A DNA stretch of 55,801 nucleotides from Elusimicrobiota bacterium (GCA_016234805.1 JACRNU010000095.1:1-55801); one strand, 5' to 3'; shown: positions 8,506 through 21,427, counted from the stretch's first letter. The notes: a model not told the origin generated them from the letters alone. Program-made: numbers and translations.

Positions 8506-9221
8506 GGCCGCGCGGGGGGAGGAGTCCCTTTCAGGTAGGCTTGGCGGAGGCGCTCCGGGAAGCGCTCGATGGCGTAGCGGAGCATGGTGCGCGGCATCCT
8601 GCGGCAGTGGCGGGACAGGAACTTTTCGAGCGAGGCCTGGTCGCGCTTGCCGATCTCGCGGAGCATCCAGCCCACGGCCTTGTGCATGAGGTCCTCGGGG
8701 TCGCTCAGGAGGGTCCGCGCCAGGCGCAGGCACAGGCTGAAGGAGCCGTCCTTGATGTACGCGAAGGTGGCGAGCACGGCCGCGCGCCTGCGCCAGAGCA
8801 CGGGCGAGGCTGCCCAGGCCAGGAGCACGGCCTTGTCGCGGTCTCGCAGGTGCTCGCCCACGATGTGGGGCGCGGAGCAGTCCACGAGGTCCCAGTTGTT
8901 CACCCGGTCGAGGCCTGAGACATAGAGCCGGTAGACGCGTCCGCGCTCCGTGGCGTCTCCGCGCTTGAAGCGGTTGACCATGATGTCCAAGGCCGCGGAC
9001 CGGTCCGTGTGCACCGCTGAAGCCAGGAGCTTGCGCAGCTCGGGCAGGGGGAGTCCGTGGTAGCGCTTGGCCGCGGCCTTCATCTGCGGGGTGGTGACGC
9101 CGAGGAAGACGTCGCCTTCGGCGTACTCGCCCTTGCCGGTCTTGAAGTACCGCTGGAGGGCCGCGGCGCGCTTGGGGTCCGAGAGGCGGCGCAGTTCGGC
9201 CTGGAGCCCCGAGGCTTTCAT
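8502..9221 (-). CDS. AlkD-like DNA alkylation repair protein
   Basis: A 239-residue all-helical HEAT-like protein of the DNA alkylation repair (AlkD/AlkC) superfamily, which excises alkylated bases. Diagnostic segments are FLGVTTPQMKAAAKRY near residue 40, the VNNWDLVDCSAPHIVGEHL block (the family's NWDLVD motif carrying the key Trp and Asp), and LMHKAVGWMLREIGKRD near the C-terminus. The ATG (9221) overlaps the upstream stop as ATGA, so it is the last gene of a coupled minus-strand operon. Its TAG overlaps the glmS TAA. Length is normal for the family. Confidence 0.85.
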   Translation of the reverse strand: MKASGLQAELRRLSDPKRAAALQRYFKTGKGEYAEGDVFLGVTTPQMKAAAKRYHGLPLPELRKLLASAVHTDRSAALDIMVNRFKRGDATERGRVYRLYVSGLDRVNNWDLVDCSAPHIVGEHLRDRDKAVLLAWAASPVLWRRRAAVLATFAYIKDGSFSLCLRLARTLLSDPEDLMHKAVGWMLREIGKRDQASLEKFLSRHCRRMPRTMLRYAIERFPERLRQAYLKGTPPPARP

Positions 9222-10132
9222 CGCGGGCTGAACACCGGGGGCCGCTGGAGCAGGGACACGACCCCGGCTTCGGCCTCCCCGACCGTGAAGAGGAACCTTT
9301 GGTCCACGCGACCCTGCTTCGGGAACAGGGCGTAGACGCGGAAGTACCGCTTGCCGAAAGCCACGGGGACCAGGGCCTGGACTTCGCTGACGACATCCGG
9401 TCCGGTCCAGTCCTTCCCGAGCCAGCGGTCCTGGAAGGCGACCCGGCTTTGCTCGCGCAGGACCGTGATGTCGCGGGTGTAGCACGCGCCGCGCGCGCCG
9501 AACGCGAACAGGACCGCGGCCCAGGCCATGCACGCGGTCCAGAGGCTCAGGCGGCCGATCCCCTGGCACGCGGCCTTGAGCCAAGCCACGACCCCCGGGG
9601 TCCGGGCGAGCTCCTTGCGGGTCTCGGCGTGCGAGTCCACCGCGAAGTGCGCGGAGATGAGGAAGGCGATGAAGCCCGCGAGCGCGGCCAGGGGCATCAC
9701 GAAGAACCGCTCCCACGGCTTCTTCTCCAGATGGACCGTGACGGACCCTTCCGACACTTCCACCACGGTCCTGGCCTTGGTCGTGGAGAGCTCGTGGGAG
9801 CCCGGAGCTGCGGCGAAATCCGGCAGGGTCATGCGGGCCTGGGTCACGGAGCCGGACCTGAGGAACCTCATCGGGACCCTGAGGTGCTGGGCAGGGTCGT
9901 CGCATTGGAACACCGAAGCGTCCGCCGCTGCCTGGACCCGGTAGGGCCTGCCCGTGACCGGGCATACCGGAGAGCCGCCGTCGAGTTTGGAGGCCAGTGC
10001 CGTGAGGTTGGCCAGGCAGCGCAGGTTCGAGCCGGACCTGTAGAGGTCGACGAGCTCCCTGGCCTTGGAGAGGATGGGCCAGGCCGCGAGAGCGAGCGCG
10101 GCCAACAGGGCCGCATCGCGCAAGGATCTCAT
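9218..10132 (-). CDS. Two-TM membrane protein, unknown function
   Basis: 304 residues from the ATG at 10132, which overlaps the upstream stop (ATGA) and has GGAGG 6-7 nt before it; a longer frame upstream is unlikely. A membrane anchor spans about residues 6-22. Then comes a periplasmic region with a Cys-containing segment (NLRCLANL..., PVCPVTGRPYRV) reminiscent of pilin or prepilin-like soluble domains. Two more hydrophobic stretches follow at about residues 155-172 and 207-226, then a C-terminal soluble domain. I recognise no family. The operon position between a YfhO-like protein and AlkD suggests co-expression only. Confidence 0.6.
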   Translation of the reverse strand: MRSLRDAALLAALALAAWPILSKARELVDLYRSGSNLRCLANLTALASKLDGGSPVCPVTGRPYRVQAAADASVFQCDDPAQHLRVPMRFLRSGSVTQARMTLPDFAAAPGSHELSTTKARTVVEVSEGSVTVHLEKKPWERFFVMPLAALAGFIAFLISAHFAVDSHAETRKELARTPGVVAWLKAACQGIGRLSLWTACMAWAAVLFAFGARGACYTRDITVLREQSRVAFQDRWLGKDWTGPDVVSEVQALVPVAFGKRYFRVYALFPKQGRVDQRFLFTVGEAEAGVVSLLQRPPVFSPR

Positions 10133-12516
10133 GCCGTCCCTCCCTTGGCACCGAGGGCTCTGAGGCCCGCGCGGACACCGAGCCCGCAGAACAGGGCCAG
10201 GGAGACCAGGGAGAGCCATATCCCTGCGATGAAGCCAACGGGCCGGTACTCGAGCCGCAGGACATGGCGGCCGGCTCCTAGAGGCACGGCCATGAGGGTA
10301 TGGTCCGCGGCCAGGACCGTGAAGGTCTTCTGCGGGGAATCCAGGCCGGACACCCGCCAGCCCTTGCTGAAATTGTCCGTGATGAGGATGAGGGCGGGCT
10401 CCTTGAGCTCCGTCTCGAAGTCGAGGAGGTCCGTGGAGGAGCGCAGGATGGAAGGCGCCTTCTGGGGCGCGGGTCCGCCTTTGCCGGGCCGGGTGTTCTT
10501 GGCCGATGCGGCGACGGCCGGAGCGGGTGCCGGCACGGGCTCGGTTTCCAGGATGACTTTGGCCGCGGGATCGAAGTCAGGGTTCATGAGCGCTGCGAGC
10601 CGCCGCGTCTTGTCCGGGATGACCGCGTACCGCCGGATGATGTTCAGGCGCGGCAGGCTTCCGGCAACGGGTTTCGGGGGCTTGAGCGGGTCCCGGCAGT
10701 CGTACTTGAGCCGCAGCATGGAGAACGCCTTGGGGAGCCGGGTGATGGGCGGATACTGCTCCACCCTGGATGGGTCCGCGCCCTGCGAGGCTGCGATGAA
10801 CTCGGCATAGCGCTTGAGGCTCAGCTGGGAGTAGCCCATGATGTCGTCGAGGCCCAGGCGCATGGCCGCATTGGGGTGCACGGCCCAATCGTGCAGGACC
10901 CGGTGGCCGCCCGGATCCGCCTTAAGCGCGGCGCGCCAGCGTTCCGGGTACTGGAGGTCCGTGCTCATCATGCTCCGCGACAGGCGGGAGAACGCCCCCA
11001 GTTCCAGGATGCAGAGGAGCGCCAGGCCGTAGACCGCCTTGGGGGCGGAGACCGCGGCGTAGAGCAGGCCCGAGATCGCGACCAGGACCCAGCCGGCGTT
11101 GAAAAGCTCCTTGGCCGCGAAGGCTCCGGAATGCATCGCGAACTTCGGGCGGCTGAGCGCGCCGGGAGGGGAGAAGGTCTCGCCCGTCCGTTCGATGCCG
11201 GCCAGCCACCCTCCCCAGCGGCCCTGGCCCTTCAGGTCAGCGGACCGGCCGAGACCGTTCGAGGCGGCCATCATGGCCACGGCCAGGACCAGGGCGGCCA
11301 GGGAAGGCAGGCGGCTTGGCGGCGCGCGGCGGAGCCGGTCGAGGCCCGCGCCTGCCAGGATGCTGAGGAACAGGGCCGCGAGAAAGCCGAACTTGGCGGC
11401 GCCGCGGAAAAGGTCGTAGCCGGGGAGGATGTGGTAGAGGACTTCGTAGAGGGGGAGCCTCGCTCCCAGGGCGAGGACGACCATGGCCCCGGCCATGACA
11501 GCGGGGAGGCGCCAGGACTCGTCTTTCTTGTCGAAGAGCGCGGCCAGGGCGAGGGTCAGGCCCGCGGCGCTGATGAACAGGGAGCCCTCCCAAAGGTAGA
11601 GGCGGCCGAAGTAGGGGAAGCGGTGGATGTCTCCCAAGAACCAGGGGATGAAGAGGGTCGCGAGGTTCTCAGGGGGAAGCGAGAAGGTCGAGGCGAACTC
11701 GAAAGGGAGGCCTCCCGCGCGCACGGATTCCCCGGCTGCTCCGAGACCTGCCAGGAGCTGGACCGCGGAGAGCCCGGCTCCTCCGAGGTAGATGACCGCG
11801 GCCCCGGCCAGGGGGGCGGGATTCCTTCCCGCGACCGCCGCGCCAGCGGCCGCGAGCGCGGCCGCGACCGCGGTGTAATAGACGATCTGCGGGTTGCCTG
11901 CCAGGACCTGCATGGCCACGCAGGCCGCTCCGAAGAAGAGCCACCCGGACTTGCCTCTTCGCGAGAAGCCCTCGAGCGACAGCAGGATGCCCGGCGCCCA
12001 GGCCATGCCGCACAGGATGGGCAGATGTCCCGCGTGGACGCGCAGGAGCACCGGGCCGGAGAGCATGAACAGCAGCCCCGCGAGCGAGGATGCGGTCTGG
12101 CTCAGGCCCCGGACCCTGCACCAGGCCCAGGTCAGCAGGCCTGCCAGGAAGAGGTGGAAGGCGATGGCCGCGTTGAGGGCCTTGGGGAGAGGCAGGAACA
12201 GGTGGATCCAGTTCGGGGGATAGAGGAGCGCGGACTCGAAGGCGCCGAAGAACGGGGCTCCTCCGAACGAGTGGGGGTTCCAGAGCGCGAGGTTCCCCCG
12301 GCGGAGCTCGTTGAACCCGAACTCGCGCCATGGCGCGAACTGGGAGGCGAGGTCGTTCTCCGCGCCGGAGAGCACGACGGGTCCTCCTCTGAGCAGGGCC
12401 GGAGCGCAGTGGAGGAGCGCGGCGGCGAGGAAGAGGGCGGCGGGCGCGGCCCAGGGCGCGGCTCCCAGCGCGGCCAGGGGAGCTTTCGGCCCGGCATCCG
12501 CGCCGGCAAGGCCCAT
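10129..12516 (-). CDS. YfhO-like multi-pass membrane protein (GT-C type)
   Basis: A 795-residue integral membrane protein. The first periplasmic loop has GAENDLASQFAPWREFGFNELRRGN and LWNPHSFGGAPFFGAFESALLYPPNW, the pattern of YfhO-family proteins, thought to be lipid-linked sugar transferases of the GT-C fold. About 11-12 hydrophobic segments follow up to residue 590. A soluble C-terminal domain carries ILITDNFSKGWRV and an Ala/Pro-rich linker, with a last helix near residue 770. The start ATG at 12516 overlaps the preceding stop (TGATG). A role in glycosylating a surface polymer is inference from the family. Confidence 0.75.
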   Translation of the reverse strand: MGLAGADAGPKAPLAALGAAPWAAPAALFLAAALLHCAPALLRGGPVVLSGAENDLASQFAPWREFGFNELRRGNLALWNPHSFGGAPFFGAFESALLYPPNWIHLFLPLPKALNAAIAFHLFLAGLLTWAWCRVRGLSQTASSLAGLLFMLSGPVLLRVHAGHLPILCGMAWAPGILLSLEGFSRRGKSGWLFFGAACVAMQVLAGNPQIVYYTAVAAALAAAGAAVAGRNPAPLAGAAVIYLGGAGLSAVQLLAGLGAAGESVRAGGLPFEFASTFSLPPENLATLFIPWFLGDIHRFPYFGRLYLWEGSLFISAAGLTLALAALFDKKDESWRLPAVMAGAMVVLALGARLPLYEVLYHILPGYDLFRGAAKFGFLAALFLSILAGAGLDRLRRAPPSRLPSLAALVLAVAMMAASNGLGRSADLKGQGRWGGWLAGIERTGETFSPPGALSRPKFAMHSGAFAAKELFNAGWVLVAISGLLYAAVSAPKAVYGLALLCILELGAFSRLSRSMMSTDLQYPERWRAALKADPGGHRVLHDWAVHPNAAMRLGLDDIMGYSQLSLKRYAEFIAASQGADPSRVEQYPPITRLPKAFSMLRLKYDCRDPLKPPKPVAGSLPRLNIIRRYAVIPDKTRRLAALMNPDFDPAAKVILETEPVPAPAPAVAASAKNTRPGKGGPAPQKAPSILRSSTDLLDFETELKEPALILITDNFSKGWRVSGLDSPQKTFTVLAADHTLMAVPLGAGRHVLRLEYRPVGFIAGIWLSLVSLALFCGLGVRAGLRALGAKGGTA

Positions 12517-12866
12517 CACTTCCCCGAGGGCATGTAGCGGATGTCGACGACCTCGTAGGTGGAGAGCTTCATGCGCTTGGAGGCCCTCTTGAGGATGCTC
12601 TTGAGCTCCGAGAACGAGAGCCTGCCGTTGGGCTTGATCGTGAAGACCGCGGTCTCCTTCTCGAAATCCGCCTCGGCCTTGGAGATCATGAAATGGCGGG
12701 CGAGCTCGGTCTCGATGGCCCTGGCGCAGGCCTGGGTCAGCATGCCCCTGATCTTGATCTGGTAGGGTCCCGGGGTCAGGTCCTTGTAGAGCTGGCCGGC
12801 CGTGGGAGCCGCGGCCGCGGCCCCGGCCGCGAGGAGGCACGCTGCCAGGAGCATCCTTCTGATCAT
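12516..12866 (-). CDS. Small exported protein with ferredoxin-like (HMA-like) domain
   Basis: 116 residues with a clear signal peptide (MIRRMLLAACLLAAGAAAA, cleavage near residue 20). The mature part, with IKIRGMLTQACARAIETELAR... and then TIKPNGRLSFSELKSILKRA, has the beta-alpha-beta pattern of heavy-metal-associated domains. The paired Cys motif is missing: only one Cys is present. Metal binding is therefore doubtful. It is first in the minus-strand operon, directly after an extended -10 promoter. Confidence 0.6.
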   Translation of the reverse strand: MIRRMLLAACLLAAGAAAAAPTAGQLYKDLTPGPYQIKIRGMLTQACARAIETELARHFMISKAEADFEKETAVFTIKPNGRLSFSELKSILKRASKRMKLSTYEVVDIRYMPSGK

Positions 12867-12872
12867 GGCGAC

Positions 12873-12882
12873 ATTATATCAA
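12873..12882 (-). promoter_or_regulatory. Extended -10 (TGATATAAT), leaderless start of the operon ending at 8502
   Basis: On the minus strand TG-A-TATAAT ends 6 nt before the ATG at 12866. No Shine-Dalgarno fits in that gap, so transcription should begin at or next to the start codon. It is divergent to the promoter at 12908-12936. Confidence 0.55.
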
Positions 12883-12907
12883 AGCTGCCCGATGTATGAA
12901 GAATATA

Positions 12908-12936
12908 TTGACAGATTGGCCTTGTTCCGATAAACT
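12908..12936 (+). promoter_or_regulatory. Promoter of the CHASE2 kinase operon
   Basis: TTGACA (12908-12913), a 17-bp spacer and TAAACT (12931-12936). The ATG at 12945 follows after 8 nt, which again implies a leaderless transcript. Confidence 0.6.
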
Positions 12937-12944
12937 ACACTTCC

Positions 12945-17113
<4,169 letters not shown>

Positions 17114-17117
<4 letters not shown>

Positions 17118-17941
17118 AGAAGCCCTCCCTTGAGGTCTGGGGCCTTACCGACCGCGGCTGCGTCCGCGAGGTCAACGAGGACAGCATCATCATCGACGAG
17201 GAGATCGGCCTCATGGTGGTGGCCGACGGCATGGGCGGCCACAGCGCGGGCGAGGTGGCGAGCTCGATCGCGGTCTCGCAGATCCGCGACCTGGCGCGCC
17301 AGGCCCTCGGGGGGAACAAGGACATCGACCCGGGCGGAGGGAGCCCCAGCCTGTCGCGGCGCGGCAGGCAGCTCGAATGGTTCGTCAAGACCGCCAACAC
17401 CACGATCTATAAGAAAGGCCGGGAGGCGGCCAAGGAGTACGGGATGGGCACCACGGTGGTGGCCGTCCTCGCGGATGCGCGGTCCGTGACCGTGGCCCAT
17501 GTCGGCGACAGCCGGCTCTACCTTTTCAGGAACGGCGCCCTGACCCAGCTCACCGAGGACCACTCTCTGGTCGGCGACCAGGTGCGCAAGGGGCTCCTCA
17601 CGTCGGACGAGGCTTCGCGGTCCACCATGCAGAACATCCTCACGCGGGCGCTGGGGACCGAGGAGAACGTGGAGGTGGATGTCGCCGACCACCCCCTGCT
17701 GGAGGGGGATGTCCTGCTGCTGGCCTCCGACGGGCTCACCAAGGAGGTGACGGAGGAGCAGATCCGGCGCACGATCGGCGAGGGCGCGGCGCCCCGCGTC
17801 TTCGTGGAGAAGCTGGTGGCCATGTCCCGCGACCACGGCGGGCACGACAACATCACGGTGGCGGCCGCGCGGGTGCCGACGGAGGGATGGAAGCAGGTTT
17901 TCGAGGGGCTCAAGAAGATGGTCATCGGGAGAGGCAAGTAA
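17114..17941 (+). CDS. PP2C-family Ser/Thr protein phosphatase
   Basis: 275 residues, cytoplasmic, with all PP2C metal-binding motifs: RGCVREVNEDS (residues about 14-24), VVADGMGGHSAGE (about 35-47), HVGDSRLYLF, LASDGL and GGHDNIT. It should reverse phosphorylation by the CHASE2 kinase, whose gene it overlaps by ATGA. Full length and intact for the PrpC/PstP type. The FHA protein starts 7 nt downstream. Confidence 0.92.
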
Positions 17942-17948
17942 ACCGACT

Positions 17949-18695
17949 ATGCCCAAGTTCCTTTTGAAGTTCAACGCCGCGGTCATCAAGGAGGTCCCGC
18001 TGACGAAGGACAGCCTCACGGTGGGCCGCAAGCCGGACAACGACATCGTCATCGACAACCCCGCCGTATCCGGCCACCACTGCAAGATCAGCGTGCAGGG
18101 CGGCACCTGCTTCGTGGAGGACCTCGACTCCACCAACGGCACCTACGTCAACGAGAAGCGCGTCAAGAAGTCGGGGCTGCACCACAACGACGTGGTCGGC
18201 GTCGCGCGGCACGCGCTGGTCTTCATCGAGGACACGGCGCCCGTCGGTCCGGCCGCCGCTGCCGCTCCCAAGCCTCCGGCCGCCAACGCGGCCGAGGCGG
18301 CCGAGGTCGCCGAGGCCGCCGAGGTCGCGGCCGCCCAGGCCGCGGCGAAGGAGGCAGGCAAGAAACTGGGGGTCTTGAAGGTCCTCAAGGGCGCGGTCGG
18401 GCCCACGGAGTACGAGCTCAAGGGCATGTCCACCTACATCGGCAAGTCAGACCGGGTTCAGGTTCCCATCAAGGGCTCCGGGCTGTTCGGGTCGGCCCCC
18501 GAGGTGGCGGCCTCCATCCACCGAAAGCCCGACGGGTATTACCTGCTGGCCATCGAGGAAGGCTATCCGACCGTCAACGGCCAGAAGGTGTCCGGGAGCG
18601 TCCTGCTCAAGGATGGGGACATCGTGGAGTGCGGCGGGACGACCATCCAGTTCAACCTCAAGGACATCAACCCCGAAGCCACGAAAGCCCCTTAA
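17949..18695 (+). CDS. Protein with two FHA domains
   Basis: 248 residues. The N-terminal FHA domain (about 1-95) carries the phosphothreonine-binding residues: GRKPDND, SGHHCKI and DSTNGTYVN. An Ala/Glu-rich helical linker (about 97-135) leads to a second FHA-like domain (about 137-245) with YIGKSDRV, HRKPDGYYL and TVNGQKV. The second has lost parts of the canonical GR..S..H..N set and is probably structural. No membrane segment. It follows the kinase and phosphatase, so it is a natural reader of kinase-generated phosphothreonines, perhaps those in the kinase tail (inference). Confidence 0.88.
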   Translation: MPKFLLKFNAAVIKEVPLTKDSLTVGRKPDNDIVIDNPAVSGHHCKISVQGGTCFVEDLDSTNGTYVNEKRVKKSGLHHNDVVGVARHALVFIEDTAPVGPAAAAAPKPPAANAAEAAEVAEAAEVAAAQAAAKEAGKKLGVLKVLKGAVGPTEYELKGMSTYIGKSDRVQVPIKGSGLFGSAPEVAASIHRKPDGYYLLAIEEGYPTVNGQKVSGSVLLKDGDIVECGGTTIQFNLKDINPEATKAP

Positions 18696-18701
18696 GGGGC
18701 T
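18686..18701. terminator. Bidirectional terminator holding the ends of two convergent genes
   Basis: AGCCCCTTAAGGGGCT is a perfect 16-bp palindrome. The FHA gene's TAA lies inside it, and the TAG of the convergent gene (18702-18700) overlaps its right edge. The flanks are AAA on the left and ATTT on the right, giving a weak U-tract on each strand. Confidence 0.65.
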
Positions 18702-19449
18702 ATTTCGTTCCCGTGGGGTTGGTCGTGCCTGCTGCCGGGTTGGTGGTCCCGGGCATCGCGCCCTGCATCATCTTGCTCATGTCCATGCCGGGCATCATGT
18801 TCTTCATCATGGCGGCGGGGTCCATGCCAGGGGGCATGCCGGGAGGCGCGCCCCCGTCCGCGCCTGGGGCGCCGGCAGGCATCTGAGGGGCGGTGGTTCC
18901 CGCGCCCGGCGACCCCTTACGGCTGTCCGTGGCCCAGGAGGGGGTTTTCAAGCCCGACTGCCGCGTGCCCAGCTTGGGCGGGGCCCACGACGATTTCTTG
19001 GCCGTCCTGGGAGCCTTGGCAGTGGCGGCTTTGGGCATGACCGCCTGGAGGTCGACCTCAGGCTCCGGCTGGGGCTGCGGCTGGACCTGAGCCGGAGTCT
19101 GCTGAGGGGGAGGCGTGGCCGGCATGCCGGTGATCATCCCGAGGGAGTTCTGCGCCGGAGCCGTGGAGGATTCCTGGCTGAAGATCTCCCCGACCGGCTT
19201 GACCAGGGAATCCTGTTTCGCCATCGGGGCCGCGGACATGATGGGGCTGGGCAGGACCGGCCCCCGGCCTTCCCTTTTCTCGAAGACGGACATGAGGTTC
19301 GCGCCGGGGGTGCCGCTCGTCGTGGTGTCGCTCATGCGGAGATAGGCCACGACCACGAGCGGGATGACGAGCAGGAGCGCCACCGCCGCCAGAAGGAGGT
19401 AGGTCCTGCGCGTCCGGGCGGCTTCCTGGTCTTGGGGGTTGGGCTCCAT
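18700..19449 (-). CDS. Single-TM protein with Pro/Gln linker and Met-rich C-terminus
   Basis: 249 residues from ATG 19449; a longer in-frame option at 19509 adds 20 residues and lacks a ribosome site. A cytoplasmic N-terminus of about 15 residues precedes one TM helix (LLLAAVALLLVIPLVVVAYL, residues about 18-37). The rest is low complexity: a PPPQQTPAQVQPQPQPEPE segment (about 113-132) and a tail with repeated Gly-Met-Pro and MM pairs. This bitopic layout resembles assembly or pilotin-type proteins, but I recognise no family. It lies between the FHA gene and the motor operon and diverges from the latter. Confidence 0.6.
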   Translation of the reverse strand: MEPNPQDQEAARTRRTYLLLAAVALLLVIPLVVVAYLRMSDTTTSGTPGANLMSVFEKREGRGPVLPSPIMSAAPMAKQDSLVKPVGEIFSQESSTAPAQNSLGMITGMPATPPPQQTPAQVQPQPQPEPEVDLQAVMPKAATAKAPRTAKKSSWAPPKLGTRQSGLKTPSWATDSRKGSPGAGTTAPQMPAGAPGADGGAPPGMPPGMDPAAMMKNMMPGMDMSKMMQGAMPGTTNPAAGTTNPTGTK

Positions 19450-19524
19450 GGGGTTCCCGCTAGGGACTCCGGATTGCCATAGTTTAGCAGGGGGAAGAGG
19501 CCATTTCAAGGGAAAATTAGGCCC

Positions 19525-19552
19525 TTGACAACTTGCGGATTCCTGTTATACT
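19525..19552 (+). promoter_or_regulatory. Promoter of the motor operon
   Basis: TTGACA (19525-19530), a 16-bp spacer, and an extended -10 TGT-TATACT (-10 at 19547-19552). Transcription should start near 19559, giving a leader of about 165 nt that contains the riboswitch. It is one of the best promoter matches in the window. Confidence 0.75.
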
Positions 19553-19624
19553 TAATTCAGCAACATCCCGAGCGCGTTAGACGCCGTATGCGGACTTTGG
19601 GGTTGGGTCCACGGCCGCGGCGTT

Positions 19625-19716
19625 AAGTCGTGCGCGCAAGGGCGATAAAGGCAAACCCGTCGAAAGACGGGGGCGCAAAGCCAAGGCTCCCTCGTGGGAG
19701 GGAGGGCCAGGTTGCC
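19625..19716 (+). promoter_or_regulatory. Cyclic di-GMP-I (GEMM) riboswitch
   Basis: The conserved elements appear in order: AAAGGCAAACC (19647-19657), a hairpin CCCGTC-GAAA-GACGGG with the GNRA tetraloop (19656-19671), the GGCGCAAAGCC receptor segment (19672-19682), a variable P3 arm (19684-19708) and the closing GGTTGCC (19710-19716). The position next to the start of P1b is G, as in c-di-GMP sensors, not A as in the cGAMP-selective GEMM-Ib type. The element ends 8 nt before the ATG at 19725, and no separate terminator lies between, so translational control is likely. Family recognition is strong; the ligand call is by eye. Confidence 0.85.
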
Positions 19717-19724
19717 GAACAAGA

Positions 19725-21353
19725 ATGGCCATCAACGAGGCCAGGGGCAAGACCCCTGGACAGTCGTATCGTCCTGCAGCGGCTCTGGCTGCCGCGGCGG
19801 GATTCTTTTTTGCCTTCCTGGCCCTCAATCCTTCCCCGGCCTTCGGCCGCGAGTCAGGCGGGCAGGCTGGATCGTTTTTGTACTACGGCGTGGGCGGCCG
19901 GGCCCTGGCCATGGGCGGCGCCTACTACGGCATCTCGGATGACGCCTCCGCGGTCTACTGGAACCCCGCGGGGCTGACCCTCCTGCAGCGCAAAGAGGTC
20001 ACCCTGATGCAGGCGACCCTGCCCACCGAGGCGAAGATGATGTTCTTCAGCTACGCCCACCCGACCAAGAAGGGCAGCGTTTTCGGCGTGGGCATGACCC
20101 AGATGAGCGCCAGCGGCTTCGAGAAGGTCGACGTGCTCTACGACCCGAACAATCCCACCGCGGAGCAGACGGTCACCCGCGGCGGCTCCTTCGACGCCAA
20201 GGAGCAGGTCATGGCCTTGGCCTGGGGCAAGAACATCACCGAGACCCTGGCGTTCGGCCTGACCGTCAAGCAGGTCAGCCGCGCCGTGGCCGGCAAGTCC
20301 GACACCAACCAATCCCTCGACGTGGGCATGATGAAGGGCATGGGCCCCTACTACCGCGTCGGGTTCGGGATCCAGAACGTGTTCGCCCTGCGCAAGGGAG
20401 AGACCGACGACAAGCTCCCGGTGGTCATCCGGGTCGGCAACTCCTTCCGGTTCTTCAAGGACCGGCTCACCATCGCGCTCGACGGCACCAAGCCCATGAC
20501 CGGGGACGTGGACATCCGCTTCGGCGGCGAATACTGGGTCGTGCGGTGGTTCGCGTTCCGGTTCGGCCTCATGGGCATCCCGGACATCCAGGAGACCGAC
20601 TTCGGGTTCGGCCTCAAGTTCAACAGCTTCAGCCTCGACATCGCCCAGGGCATCCACGACCTCGGGGCTTCCGCCAGCACCCGGATGGGCGTGTCCTTCC
20701 GGTTCGGCCAATCCAGGGAAGACCAGGCGAGCATCCAGGTCCGAGCGTTCGTGGCCGAGGGCCAGGAGGCCTTCAACGAGGGCAACTTCGCGCTCGCGGC
20801 CCAGAAGCTCAACCAGGCCCTCGACGCCCAGCCCGGCAACAAGCAGGTCTCGGCCATGCTGGGCCGCTTGATGGCCGCCACCTCCTTCGTGTCTCAAGCC
20901 ATGGGCGGCGAGGAAGTCCAGAGCAACATCCGCAAGGGCGTCATCGGCTACGTGGACGGGCGGGACATGCGCCAGTCGGTCAATGCCCTGCGCCACGCCT
21001 TCAACAAGAACGTCAAGGACGAGAAGGTCCTGAACCTGCTGAACATGGTGGAGAAGGAGGCCGGGGTGGCGGAGATCACCCGGCGCGTGGACGGGCCCGA
21101 GCAGTTCACCTGGGTGGACCAGAAGATCTTCGACGCCCGGCAGTCCGTCTACGACGGCAAGTACGACATGGCGGTCCGGCGCAGCCAGGACGTCCTCGAC
21201 CTCGAGCCCAACAACATCACCGCTTTGGAGGTCATGGGGAGCGGCTTTTTCATGATGGAGCAGAAGGACAAGGCCCTGGCGGTCTGGCGGCGGGTCCTGG
21301 AGCTCGACCCGAACAACCAGGCGGTCAAGGAGTTCATCCAGAGGTTGAAGTAG
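19725..21353 (+). CDS. PorV/PorQ-like outer-membrane barrel with C-terminal TPRs
   Basis: 542 residues. The signal peptide comprises a hydrophilic start, the core ALAAAAGFFFAFLALNPSPAFG and cleavage near residue 42. The mature N-terminus YYGVGGRALAMGGAYYGISDDASAVYWNPAGL is the hallmark of the PorV/UPF0164 family of FadL-like barrels. The barrel runs to about residue 325 (ending FRFG). After it come three or more TPR-like units (about 340-400 and 460-540). First gene of the operon; its start codon sits at the edge of the riboswitch. An outer-membrane barrel with periplasmic TPRs could anchor the inner-membrane motor parts to the outer membrane (inference). Confidence 0.82.
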   Translation: MAINEARGKTPGQSYRPAAALAAAAGFFFAFLALNPSPAFGRESGGQAGSFLYYGVGGRALAMGGAYYGISDDASAVYWNPAGLTLLQRKEVTLMQATLPTEAKMMFFSYAHPTKKGSVFGVGMTQMSASGFEKVDVLYDPNNPTAEQTVTRGGSFDAKEQVMALAWGKNITETLAFGLTVKQVSRAVAGKSDTNQSLDVGMMKGMGPYYRVGFGIQNVFALRKGETDDKLPVVIRVGNSFRFFKDRLTIALDGTKPMTGDVDIRFGGEYWVVRWFAFRFGLMGIPDIQETDFGFGLKFNSFSLDIAQGIHDLGASASTRMGVSFRFGQSREDQASIQVRAFVAEGQEAFNEGNFALAAQKLNQALDAQPGNKQVSAMLGRLMAATSFVSQAMGGEEVQSNIRKGVIGYVDGRDMRQSVNALRHAFNKNVKDEKVLNLLNMVEKEAGVAEITRRVDGPEQFTWVDQKIFDARQSVYDGKYDMAVRRSQDVLDLEPNNITALEVMGSGFFMMEQKDKALAVWRRVLELDPNNQAVKEFIQRLK

Positions 21354-21427
21354 CGCTCCCTCCCGGGAAAAGAGTCCCGAAAGGCCCCGGACCCTCCCCT
21401 AGGCGCGGCAATCTATATTTAACAACC

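Noticed and set aside
18700-19449. Met-rich tail read as a copper-binding domain or an SRP M-domain
   Set aside because: The pattern is irregular Gly-Met-Pro and MM pairs without MxxM spacing or helix periodicity, so no metal or RNA role was claimed.
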